Under the pieces are notes generated by a model. The model searched no databases. It saw nothing but the letters and a program-made list of their open reading frames with translations, and was not told where the DNA came from. 64,000 nucleotides of DNA from Fulvivirga ulvae (GTDB taxonomy: Bacteria; Bacteroidota; Bacteroidia; Cytophagales; Cyclobacteriaceae), in contig NZ_CP089981.1 in assembly GCF_021389975.1 (NCBI RefSeq), positions 5,543,501 to 5,607,500 of the forward strand, in the 5' to 3' direction. The stretch's first letter is position 1. Each line of letters opens with the position of its first letter. A program made the translations under genes and the position numbers. Shown in pieces: positions 1 through 8,101 of this stretch.

Positions 1-862
1 TTAGCGCTACGAACACAAGCCCGGGGCCTTCACTTGGCGACTGTCCTTGTGAAAACACAAGAGGGAAGATCATTAAACCTGCCAGAAATGCAACCATGGT
101 ATCAGCGATGGTAACCATGGTAGCCGAGCTGATAATATTGTCCTGCCTGCCTATATAAGAACCGTACGTGATCAATGCCCCCATACCCAGACTCAATGAG
201 AAAAATGCCTGCCCAAGCGCTGAGTAAATAGTAGCCCCATTAATGAGATCAAAATTGGGAATAAGGTAAAAGTTCACCCCATCCATAGCATTGGGCAAAG
301 TAAGCCCGTAGATTATAATCAGGATCAAAATAACAAACAAAGTGGGCATTAATACCTTTGAAGTGCCTTCGATTCCTTTCTGTACCCCTTTGTAAACGAT
401 AAACGCCGTGAGGATCATAAAGGATATGCTGAATAACAGGTTATCGGAATAATCGGCAACATAATTATTAAAATAGCCTGCAAAGTCAGGTTCCTTAAGA
501 ATATCCCCAAAACTTACCTGTATAAAATAGCCAAAGGCCCAGCCCGCTACCACATTATAAAATGAAAGGATCATAACACCGCAAATGATACCGAAAAGCC
601 CTACAAATGCCCATGATTTTCCACCAAGCTCCTTATAAGCCCCATATGGGTTAGCCAAAGTACGTCTGCCGACAGCTATCTCACCTACCATCACCGGCAA
701 GCCTATCAAAAATATCCATGCTACATAAATCAGTAAAAATGCCGCTCCACCGTTTTGACCTGCCACATACGGGAATTGCCAAATATTACCTAATCCTACC
801 GCCGATCCTGCCGCTGCGGCAATGAAACCTAACTTACTGGAAAAACCTCCCCTTGCTGCCAT
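1..862 (-). CDS. Sodium-dependent transporter, SNF/NSS family (3' end outside window)
   Basis: This is the N-terminal part (about 287 residues) of a neurotransmitter:sodium symporter family protein. The reading frame is open to the window edge, so the C-terminal part is missing. Translation from the ATG at 862 gives a start MAARGGFSSKLGFIAAAAGS followed by AVGLGNIWQFPY, the conserved first helix with the unwound GLGNIWRFPY-like segment that binds sodium and substrate. Further hydrophobic helices follow. Bacterial members such as LeuT and MhsT import amino acids with sodium across the inner membrane. The substrate cannot be told from this sequence. It is divergent from the small T9SS protein at 1073. 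Confidence 0.9.
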   Translation of the reverse strand, partial: MAARGGFSSKLGFIAAAAGSAVGLGNIWQFPYVAGQNGGAAFLLIYVAWIFLIGLPVMVGEIAVGRRTLANPYGAYKELGGKSWAFVGLFGIICGVMILSFYNVVAGWAFGYFIQVSFGDILKEPDFAGYFNNYVADYSDNLLFSISFMILTAFIVYKGVQKGIEGTSKVLMPTLFVILILIIIYGLTLPNAMDGVNFYLIPNFDLINGATIYSALGQAFFSLSLGMGALITYGSYIGRQDNIISSATMVTIADTMVAFLAGLMIFPLVFSQGQSPSEGPGLVFVAL

Positions 863-1072
863 TGATAATTGCCATTTTATGAAGTATCAAAGTAAAGTTT
901 AATTTTTCAGGGTTAAAAAACATTTAGCAAATAATCAACGGATCACTAGCCAAAGTATCACCAATACATTTCCAATACTGAGCTGAAAATCATGTATTTA
1001 TAAAAAAAAATCATTCGGGGTATAATAATTGTACGGCTACCTGTTTTATAATAGAAGCCAGAACAGAATAGT

Positions 1073-1444
1073 ATGAATATCAAGCCAATCGTTATCCTTA
1101 TAGTACTTCACCTGACGAGCTATGGATTAATGCCGTCACAACAGATTCAAAAGCAAAGTGACCTGAAACTTAGCACAACAAGGGAAGAGGCAGATGCATT
1201 AACCGCTAACTATATCCGCTCCTATCCAAACCCTACCAATGGTCCACTTTCTATAACAATGGGTAAGGCCTACAATAAGGTGACAGTAGAAATACGGTCA
1301 TTATCGGGAAAACTGATAAGTAAAGAGCAGTATGACAACACTGACGAGATAAATACCAATATAAGTGCACCCCGGGGCATATACCTGCTGAGAATAACCG
1401 GAGATGACCAGCATCTGATGATTTACCGAATCACAAAAGAATAA
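1073..1444 (+). CDS. Small secreted protein with T9SS type A sorting domain
   Basis: A 123-residue protein with an N-terminal hydrophobic signal segment (residues about 4-20) and then almost nothing but a C-terminal T9SS sorting domain. The hallmark is the SYPNPTNG motif near residue 50, followed by a short beta-sandwich with SGKLISK and a GIYLLRI strand near the end. In Bacteroidota this domain directs export by the type IX system and is normally attached to a large cargo. Here only about 25 residues separate the signal peptide and the sorting domain. It may be a degraded remnant of a larger secreted protein or a real mini-protein. No operon partner is apparent. Confidence 0.7.
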   Translation: MNIKPIVILIVLHLTSYGLMPSQQIQKQSDLKLSTTREEADALTANYIRSYPNPTNGPLSITMGKAYNKVTVEIRSLSGKLISKEQYDNTDEINTNISAPRGIYLLRITGDDQHLMIYRITKE

Positions 1445-1452
1445 TAAAGAGG

Positions 1453-1818
1453 CTAATTTTGCTCCTGTTCAAGAACCTGTAGCTCCTCTTCTGTAAATAA
1501 GCGGGATTTAATAATGAAACGAATGCCCAGAGGTATTTCCAGTGAAAAACTGGAACCACGCCCTTCTGTTATATGCAAAGTAAGGTGAGTATGCTTCCAA
1601 TATTCAAACTGGTCTCTCGACATGTAAAACGGACAATTGGCAACTTCCCCTAATAGTACGTCACTCTCTCCTACCTTGAAATCGCCATCCTCAAAACACA
1701 TCGGCTGCGACCCGTCACAGCACCCCCCGCTTTGGTGAAACATCAAAGGCCCGTAGCGTTTTTGCAGCTGATCTATGACCTCAAGGGCGTCTTCTGTGGC
1801 TTCAATACGTTTAACCAT
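1453..1818 (-). CDS. DUF779 family protein
   Basis: A 121-residue protein of the DUF779 family, which habitually sits beside NAD-dependent acetaldehyde or other short-chain aldehyde dehydrogenases. The family's cysteine cluster is visible: QSGGCCDGS with Cys33 and Cys34, Cys41 in PMCF, and Cys62 in VANCPFYMS. These residues suggest metal binding or thiol chemistry, but I know of no proven function. The gene lies 85 bp downstream of the aldehyde dehydrogenase on the same strand and is probably co-transcribed with it. The length matches the family. Confidence 0.85.
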   Translation of the reverse strand: MVKRIEATEDALEVIDQLQKRYGPLMFHQSGGCCDGSQPMCFEDGDFKVGESDVLLGEVANCPFYMSRDQFEYWKHTHLTLHITEGRGSSFSLEIPLGIRFIIKSRLFTEEELQVLEQEQN

Positions 1819-1903
1819 GGCTTTGCTCTTTTTATAAAGTAAGATGGAGCTGCCTGATTGCCCATCAGACAGCCCACCTTAACCCTTAAAACACATCATT
1901 TGA

Positions 1904-3427
1904 TTAAAAAAAACCAAGTTTATTCTTATCATAAGAGATCAGCATATTCTTGGTGTTGCGATAATGATTAAGCATCATCTTATGGTTTTCTCTGCCGAAT
2001 CCGGACTTTTTATATCCACCAAATGGAGCATGTGCAGGATAGGCATGATAGCAGTTTACCCAAACACGGCCTGCCTGGATTGCCCTTGGTATCTGATAGA
2101 TTTCATGTGCATCGCGCGTCCATAAGCCGGCACCGAGCCCATAAAGTGTATCATTGGCTATGTTTATGGCTTCTTCTGTATCTTTAAACGTGGTAACTGA
2201 AGTTACAGGACCAAAGATCTCCTCCTGAAATACCCTCATTTTGTTGGTACCTTTAAATATGGTAGGTTCTATATAATAGCCGTTCTCTAGTCCTGAATTA
2301 AGCTTAGCCGGCCCGCCGCCACACAAAACCTCTGCACCCTCCTGCTTACCAATGTCCATATAAGAAAGGATTTTTTCAAACTGGTCATTGGAGGCCTGAG
2401 CACCCATCATAGTATCTTCCGCCAGCGGATGCCCCATTTTAATGGACTTGGTGCGCTCCACTACCCTGTCCATAAAGCGGTCATACACTGACTCATGAAC
2501 AAGGATCCGTGACGGACATGTACAGACTTCTCCCTGGTTCAGTGCAAACATAGCGGCTCCTTCAACACATTTGTCAAAAAACTCGTCATCAGCGTCGGCT
2601 ATACTGGGCATGAATATATTAGGAGATTTGCCTCCCAGCTCCATAGTTACCGGAATTAGGTTTTCTGATGCGTACTGCATAATCAATCTTCCCGTCGTGG
2701 TCTCGCCGGTAAAGGCCACCTTGGCTATTCTTGGAGAATTGGCCAGTGGCTTACCTGCTTCAGGTCCAAATCCGGTCACAACGTTGATCACCCCCGGAGG
2801 TACTACCTCCTGAATCAGCTCCATTAGCACCATAATGCTGGTAGGCGTTTGTTCTGCCGGTTTTACTACCGTACAGCAGCCTGCAGCAAGTGCCGGAGCA
2901 ATTTTCCATGTAGCCATCAGTAGCGGGAAGTTCCAGGGTATGATTTGCCCTACAACCCCTAGCGGTTCTTGCAAATTGATACTTATGGTAGTTTCATCAT
3001 GCTCTGATATTGTACTTTCATCTGCCCTGATAACACCGGCAAAATACCTGAAATGATCAACACACAACGGTATATCTGCAGCCCTTGTTTCTCTGAGCGC
3101 CTTCCCGTTATCCACAGTTTCTACCCGGGCAAGATATTCAAGATTACTTTCTATAATATCTGCTATTTTAAGCATAACTCTGCTCCGCTCGGCAGCAGCT
3201 GTTTTAGACCATTTCGGAAAAGCCTGATGAGCAGCATCCAGTGCCTTGTTAATATCTTCCTTATTACCTCTGGCTGCTCTTGTAAAAGGCTCACCATCAA
3301 TCGGGCTGATGTTATCAAAATATTCACCACTGCTCGGAGAGGTCCATTTGCCCCCGATGAAATGATCGTAATGAGGTTTGAACTCAGGCCTTTCTATTGA
3401 TGCCTTTTTCTGGGTTACTGTTTCCAT
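1904..3427 (-). CDS. NAD-dependent aldehyde dehydrogenase (ExaC/AcoD-like acetaldehyde dehydrogenase)
   Basis: An aldehyde dehydrogenase superfamily enzyme that oxidises an aldehyde to the carboxylate with NAD(P)+. It shows the [11 protein letters not shown] cofactor-site segment, the catalytic base in [11 protein letters not shown], and the nucleophilic Cys in [11 protein letters not shown]. The [11 protein letters not shown] signature, the [11 protein letters not shown]-terminus and the DUF779 neighbour are typical of the ExaC/AcoD acetaldehyde dehydrogenase group. The open frame continues upstream to 3511, with another ATG at 3454. The start at 3427 is preferred because it gives a normal family length (507 aa) and has a purine-rich AAGGAA just before it. 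The divergent AraC gene at 3603 probably controls it. Confidence 0.9.
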   Translation of the reverse strand: METVTQKKASIERPEFKPHYDHFIGGKWTSPSSGEYFDNISPIDGEPFTRAARGNKEDINKALDAAHQAFPKWSKTAAAERSRVMLKIADIIESNLEYLARVETVDNGKALRETRAADIPLCVDHFRYFAGVIRADESTISEHDETTISINLQEPLGVVGQIIPWNFPLLMATWKIAPALAAGCCTVVKPAEQTPTSIMVLMELIQEVVPPGVINVVTGFGPEAGKPLANSPRIAKVAFTGETTTGRLIMQYASENLIPVTMELGGKSPNIFMPSIADADDEFFDKCVEGAAMFALNQGEVCTCPSRILVHESVYDRFMDRVVERTKSIKMGHPLAEDTMMGAQASNDQFEKILSYMDIGKQEGAEVLCGGGPAKLNSGLENGYYIEPTIFKGTNKMRVFQEEIFGPVTSVTTFKDTEEAINIANDTLYGLGAGLWTRDAHEIYQIPRAIQAGRVWVNCYHAYPAHAPFGGYKKSGFGRENHKMMLNHYRNTKNMLISYDKNKLGFF

Positions 3428-3602
3428 TTCCTTAATTTTTTGGTTTACAGCCATAAGTTCATAGATAAATTTGTCTAAAACTTTGCTGCAAGTCCAAATG
3501 AATATGCTCACAGTCTATTTCTGCATCAACTGACTTAAATCATATATTATCCCTTAGATTTTTTAAAGAAAAGATGTAAATTTAAATTATACCCTCTACC
3601 CC

Positions 3603-4526
3603 ATGAATAAGCACCTTATCGACAGATTTCCCATCAGGGAGGAACGGTCCCTTTTTACGCTGGTGGAGAACAGGACTTCTTATTCATTCGAGATGTGTGA
3701 ATTAAACCTGTTTGAGACTCATCAGAGTGTGGAGAATGTAAATCTTATGTTTGACCACTTTGTGCTGACGAGCATGCTTTCCGGCAAAAAGATCATGAAG
3801 TTAGCCAAACATGAATCATTTGATTACCTGCCCGGTGAGTCTGTTATCCTGCCTCCGGGAGAACTGATGAATATAGATTTCCCAGAAGCAAAAAGAGGTA
3901 ATCCTACTCAATGTATAGCACTTACTATTTCTGATGAAGTAATACAAAAGACTTTTGATCTGCTCAATGAATATCATCCAAAAGATCCAACATGGGGACA
4001 ATGGAATATTGACCCGGCGTATTTCCACCTGACTAATAATAAGGAGCTGGCTGACACCATCAACCGCATCATAAGGATAACGAAAAGTGAGCAGGGTAAA
4101 GCAAAGGACATCATGGTTGAACTCACTTTAAAGGAAATGCTGGTGAGGCTAATGCAAACCCAGGCGCGCCTGCTCTTCGAAAGCTCCTACCACCTTCTTT
4201 CAAATAACAACGCTCTTGCCGCCACTATCAAATACATAAAGGAAAACCTTACTTCAAAAATAAACATTGACAAGCTCTCGGATAAGGCATGTATGAGCAG
4301 GGCCAGTTTTTTTAAGAAATTCAGGGAGGCTATAGGAGAATCCCCGGCCCAGTATATCCTGAAGGAGCGCATAAAACTTGCCCAGACACAATTAAAATCT
4401 TCTGCCGTCAACATTACAGAAGTCTGCTTTGACTGCGGTTTTGAAAACCTTTCCCACTTTATCAAAGCCTTCAAAAGTGAAGTTGGAATGACCCCGAAAG
4501 CGTATCAGGTGGCTTGTATGCAGTAA
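3603..4526 (+). CDS. AraC family transcriptional regulator
   Basis: A 307-residue AraC/XylS-type activator. The C-terminal 100 residues contain the two helix-turn-helix motifs: DKLSDKACMSRASFFKKFRE and, further on, ITEVCFDCGFENLSHFIKAF, ending in the family signature GMTPKAYQ. The first 200 residues form an effector-sensing domain resembling the AraC-type N-terminal domain, including a cupin-like LPPGELMNIDF. The gene diverges from the aldehyde dehydrogenase/DUF779 pair across about 90-175 bp, an arrangement that commonly means the regulator controls the dehydrogenase. The inducer is unknown; alcohol or aldehyde would fit. Confidence 0.87.
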   Translation: MNKHLIDRFPIREERSLFTLVENRTSYSFEMCELNLFETHQSVENVNLMFDHFVLTSMLSGKKIMKLAKHESFDYLPGESVILPPGELMNIDFPEAKRGNPTQCIALTISDEVIQKTFDLLNEYHPKDPTWGQWNIDPAYFHLTNNKELADTINRIIRITKSEQGKAKDIMVELTLKEMLVRLMQTQARLLFESSYHLLSNNNALAATIKYIKENLTSKINIDKLSDKACMSRASFFKKFREAIGESPAQYILKERIKLAQTQLKSSAVNITEVCFDCGFENLSHFIKAFKSEVGMTPKAYQVACMQ

Positions 4527-4566
4527 AACACTTTAATGGCGTATCCTTCAGGACATACCTAAAGTG
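4525..4566 (-). terminator. Hairpin between convergent genes, probable terminator of the ABC operon
   Basis: CACTTTA at 4529-4535 pairs with TAAAGTG at 4560-4566, and the interior GTATCC/GGACATAC extends the stem. Read on the minus strand the stem is followed by TTTTAC, so it would end transcription coming from the ABC exporter operon. The T-run is short. Confidence 0.45.
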
Positions 4567-4613
4567 CTCTGGCACAGCTTTTCAGATTTAAAATAAGGAG
4601 AGCAGTACTTTTA

Positions 4614-5291
4614 TCAACTAATAATCCGTCCATCTTCCATGGTGATAATACGGTCGGTTTTTTCTGCAAAGTCGTGGTCATGAGTAACTACTAATAGAGA
4701 GAGATGTTGCTCATGGCTTAGTTTTCGCAAAATGTTAAAAACATTCTCAGAGTTTTTACTGTCAAGGTTACCGGTAGGCTCGTCGGCCATGATAATGGTG
4801 GGCTCGTTAATTAATGCCCTGGCGATGGCAACACGCTGTTTTTGTCCTCCGGAAATACGTGAGGCCAGTTTACCTGCCTGGTCACCGATGCCTAAAAGTT
4901 CAAGCTTTTGCATAGCATCTTCTTTTATTTGAGCAGATCCTTTTTTAGCCAGCTTAAGTGCGGGAAGCATAACATTTTGTAAAATGGTAAACTCCGGCAA
5001 CAAGTAATGAAATTGAAAAATAAACCCTATCTCGGAATTGCGAACAGCAGACAACTCCTTACCCGATTTACCAGTGAGCTTTTCTCCGGAAAGGTATAGT
5101 TCCCCTGTATAGTCCGAATCCATGGTCGACAAAATGTATAGCAGTGTAGACTTTCCGCACCCTGACTTTCCCATAATGGATACAAACTCTCCTTTCCTGA
5201 TACTGAAAGAGATATCCTTCAATACATGAAAAGGCACCGGATCGGTAAAATATTTATTGATTTTTATTGCCTCTAGTACATTGATCATCAT
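4614..5291 (-). CDS. ABC transporter ATP-binding protein (LolD/MacB type)
   Basis: A 225-residue ATPase that powers the adjacent FtsX-like permease. Walker A is GKSGCGKST at residues 41-49, the signature is ISGGQ at 146-150 (Ile instead of the usual Leu), and Walker B is IIMADE with Asp170-Glu171. A Q-loop glutamine is in IFQFHYLLPEF. The N-terminus and size match the LolD/MacB/FtsE group, which drives periplasmic mechanotransmission rather than classical solute transport. It is the last of three co-directional genes (adaptor, permease, ATPase), 7 bp after the permease stop. In-frame Met1 and Met2 are both possible starts. Confidence 0.9.
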   Translation of the reverse strand: MMINVLEAIKINKYFTDPVPFHVLKDISFSIRKGEFVSIMGKSGCGKSTLLYILSTMDSDYTGELYLSGEKLTGKSGKELSAVRNSEIGFIFQFHYLLPEFTILQNVMLPALKLAKKGSAQIKEDAMQKLELLGIGDQAGKLASRISGGQKQRVAIARALINEPTIIMADEPTGNLDSKNSENVFNILRKLSHEQHLSLLVVTHDHDFAEKTDRIITMEDGRIIS

Positions 5292-5298
5292 ATGATAT

Positions 5299-6558
5299 TT
5301 ACTGACCTCTGATAATTTCCACAGGATCTATGCGCTCAGCTCTTCTCGCCGGCAGATATCCCGCTAAAAATGTAGAGACTATCGCAAATACAATCCCTAT
5401 CAGGTAGTACAGCGGATTGAAGTTTACCGGAAAAGTCTTAATAGTTGGCAGTGCCTCGGTCTCAAAAGGTGTATGATCGATCAAAACTGAAATAAAGTAA
5501 CCGAAAACAAGGCCTGTCACACCCCCAACCACACCAATGAGCATGGCCTGGCTGATAAATATCATTTTCACATCCTTTCCTGAAAAACCAGTAGCCTTGA
5601 GTATAGCGATATCATTCATTTTCTCATAGATCATCATGTTCAGAATGTTGTAGATACCAAAACCCGCCACAATGAGTAAGGTTATGGAAACAGCGTAGGT
5701 AATGATATTGCGGATGCTTGTTCCTGCTTCAAATTGGGCATTGGCGGTATTAATGTCTACGGCTGTTAAATTATATTGCTTCCTGATCTCATTACTCATG
5801 GGTACAGCATCATCAATATTATGGAGCTTTACATTAATATCGGTAATATAATTGTTGCCCTCTCCCATAATCCTCTGAGCTGTTTTCAGGTTGGTATAGC
5901 TCTGAATATTATCAATTTCCGCAAGTCCGCTCTGATAGAGCCCAACTATTTTCAATGGGAACATTTCCCCCGTGGCTGTTGCAACCTGGATTTTATCCCC
6001 CATATCCAATGACATTTTTTTAGCTATTCCTGCGCCTAAAAGAATACCATTATCATTTCTTGCGAGGTTCTGGGGCTCACCTTTCACAATGTAATCAGCT
6101 ATGTTAAATAGCCGCACCTCCTCCATTATATCAACACCGTTAATAATGCCATTCAGTTTAATGGAACCTGCGACATAAAAAACCTGGGCCTTTACCTGGG
6201 GGGTTACACCGCGTACTCTGGAATCACTGCGCAAATAATCCAGCAGAGGCAGGGCATTGTGTATTCTTTCCTGGTTCTGTTTAGGTTTTACAGAATGCAC
6301 TATATTGATGCCTCCAGCAAACTCCTCTATCAGGTCAACCGGTTGTTGTTTGCTGGGCCTGATCTCATTATAAATGTGCACATGTGGCGTTCTATCTAGT
6401 ACAAGGTTGTCCAGCAGGTGATTTAGTCCGGTCATAAAACTGACCAGAATGATAAATGTGCCGATGCCGAAAGTAACGCCCAACGCCGCGATGGAAGACT
6501 GCTTTAACCTGGATAACAGATGCGTTTTGGAAATGGAAAGAATAACCGGCCAGTTCAT
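5299..6558 (-). CDS. ABC transporter permease, MacB/LolC-E (FtsX) type
   Basis: A 419-residue inner-membrane permease. It has one transmembrane helix near residues 21-43, a large periplasmic MacB_PCD-like domain, then three C-terminal helices: ITYAVSITLLIVAGFGIYNI, a second near SQAMLIGVVGGVTGLVFGY, and a third near YYLIGIVFAIVSTFLAG. It ends in the typical PARRAERIDPVEIIRG motif of the FtsX family. With the ATPase below it and the lipoprotein adaptor above it (3 bp gap), it forms a tripartite MacAB-like exporter or lipoprotein-release system. The substrate is not evident. Confidence 0.9.
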   Translation of the reverse strand: MNWPVILSISKTHLLSRLKQSSIAALGVTFGIGTFIILVSFMTGLNHLLDNLVLDRTPHVHIYNEIRPSKQQPVDLIEEFAGGINIVHSVKPKQNQERIHNALPLLDYLRSDSRVRGVTPQVKAQVFYVAGSIKLNGIINGVDIMEEVRLFNIADYIVKGEPQNLARNDNGILLGAGIAKKMSLDMGDKIQVATATGEMFPLKIVGLYQSGLAEIDNIQSYTNLKTAQRIMGEGNNYITDINVKLHNIDDAVPMSNEIRKQYNLTAVDINTANAQFEAGTSIRNIITYAVSITLLIVAGFGIYNILNMMIYEKMNDIAILKATGFSGKDVKMIFISQAMLIGVVGGVTGLVFGYFISVLIDHTPFETEALPTIKTFPVNFNPLYYLIGIVFAIVSTFLAGYLPARRAERIDPVEIIRGQ

Positions 6559-6561
6559 AAA

Positions 6562-7644
6562 TCAGGGTTTATAGATATAAGTACTGGTATCGAGCCCACT
6601 GACAATCTCAATATTTTCCATGCTATAGAGCCCGGTTTTCACCTCCAGCAGTCCCTCTTTGGTTTTTACCCGATTCTCTGTCACCAGGTAGTTTCGCGGA
6701 ATTATTACAGCATTACTCTTTTTACGGATCACAATATTGGCTTCACCTGAAAGACCAGGATAAAGTATGCCGGGAGGTTCTTTAAATACCGCCTCTGCCG
6801 TAAATGTCTGTGTCCTCGTATTTTTCTGTGGATAAATCTTGGTGAGTATTGCATCGTACACTTTCCCTTCGTAGGCATCAAGAGTGATAAGCACCTGTTG
6901 CCCTACTTCAACTCTGGCAATATCAACTTCATCAATCAACATTTCTATAATAAAATTGCCGGCACTGCCTATGGAGGCAACAGGCTCCTGTAAACTCACA
7001 AGCTCGCCCGGCTCCTTATAAATGCTATAAACTTTGCCTCTGAACTCACTCATAACAGTATAGTCCCGGCTGGCTACAAGCGATGTCTTATAGTTAACCT
7101 TTGCCTGTTCGAGTTGAGTTTCCAGCTCATTCCTGGTTCTTTGATACCGGCTTCTCAAGGCTTGTAAATTCTTTTGTGATATTTCATAGGCTGTTTCCCT
7201 GGTATCATACTCATTTCTGGTGCCTACATTCTGTTCCCAAAGCTTTTTCTGTCTGTAAAAATTAACAGAATCCTGCCTCAGTCTTAGCCGCGCTGCCTCT
7301 ATATCCTCTTTTAATTCCTTAAGCACTGCAGCATTTCCCTTTAGATTGTCTCTGGCTAATTCCAGAGCCAGTTTAGCTTTTTCAGTATTCAATTCAGGAG
7401 CGTCATTGGTTATTTGCATGATCTTCTCCCCTTTATCCACGATTGTACCCTCATCTGCATAAACCCTGGCGACTATACCTCCCACGGCCGCATGAGCATT
7501 GTATAAACTGTCGGGCTGTACTGTTAAGGAGGCATACACGGACTCTGTAATTGTAGCCAAATGAGGTTTCACCTTTTCATTATCATTACCGCATGAGGCT
7601 ATCAATAGAATCAGAAAGGTGTTAAATATTAATCTTAAAGGCAT
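6562..7644 (-). CDS. Periplasmic adaptor lipoprotein (HlyD/MacA family)
   Basis: A 360-residue membrane-fusion protein. The N-terminus is a lipoprotein signal with lipobox LIASC (Cys18). A barrel-sandwich half (AAVGGIVARVYADEGTIVDKG) precedes a long alpha-helical hairpin rich in Lys and Glu, followed by the returning lipoyl half (VMSEFRGKVYSIYKEPGELV) and a beta-barrel domain. Such adaptors link a MacB-like permease to an outer-membrane channel. No TolC-like gene lies nearby, so the outer-membrane partner must be encoded elsewhere. It is the first gene of the operon. Confidence 0.88.
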   Translation of the reverse strand: MPLRLIFNTFLILLIASCGNDNEKVKPHLATITESVYASLTVQPDSLYNAHAAVGGIVARVYADEGTIVDKGEKIMQITNDAPELNTEKAKLALELARDNLKGNAAVLKELKEDIEAARLRLRQDSVNFYRQKKLWEQNVGTRNEYDTRETAYEISQKNLQALRSRYQRTRNELETQLEQAKVNYKTSLVASRDYTVMSEFRGKVYSIYKEPGELVSLQEPVASIGSAGNFIIEMLIDEVDIARVEVGQQVLITLDAYEGKVYDAILTKIYPQKNTRTQTFTAEAVFKEPPGILYPGLSGEANIVIRKKSNAVIIPRNYLVTENRVKTKEGLLEVKTGLYSMENIEIVSGLDTSTYIYKP

Positions 7645-8101
7645 TACTTATTTTTTTGTGAAGCTATTGTTCTGTCATAAACTTTAACAGGTCAATGATC
7701 AAATTTTATTCTGACATTTATCATAATTAACTAAATCACGGGATGAAGTAATATGCACTTCTTCTCGTCGTGCAAGGGTATGTCTCTCAGGCCTGTACAA
7801 AGGTTCACTCATGAAAGAAATTTAGTAATTCAAAATCATCATTTAAACGTTTGATACTCCTTTAAGTTTTGGCTTTGGAAAAGCTAAAAATTAAAGCTAA
7901 ATTAAAATACGGCAACAAACTATCAGTGTATGAATCCCCCATATATCATTACCTGCTTAAGGAAGCTTATTCTCTTTGAATTTTGTTCCAAACGAACTTT
8001 ACTCCTCAACCTATCTGCAAATACCTCTTAGCAAAGCAGGTAAAGTTTGCCTGATATCAGTCTTATTTTTGATTTTGTATTCACCCCAAAATACATAAAC
8101 C
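7645..8101. other. Intergenic region between divergent units, with one possible -7 box
   Basis: 457 bp between the divergent adaptor gene and the receptor gene, without a credible ORF. A Bacteroidota -7 box candidate, TATTTTTG, lies at 8064-8071, about 30 bp before the start of the receptor gene. A TTTG at 8046-8049 is too close (14 bp) to be a standard -33 element. I see no repeat or RNA structure here. Confidence 0.4.

Noticed and set aside
3428..3511. Upstream extension of the aldehyde dehydrogenase
   Set aside because: The extra 28 codons are unlike the family N-terminus; the start at 3427 (or 3454) gives a normal length.
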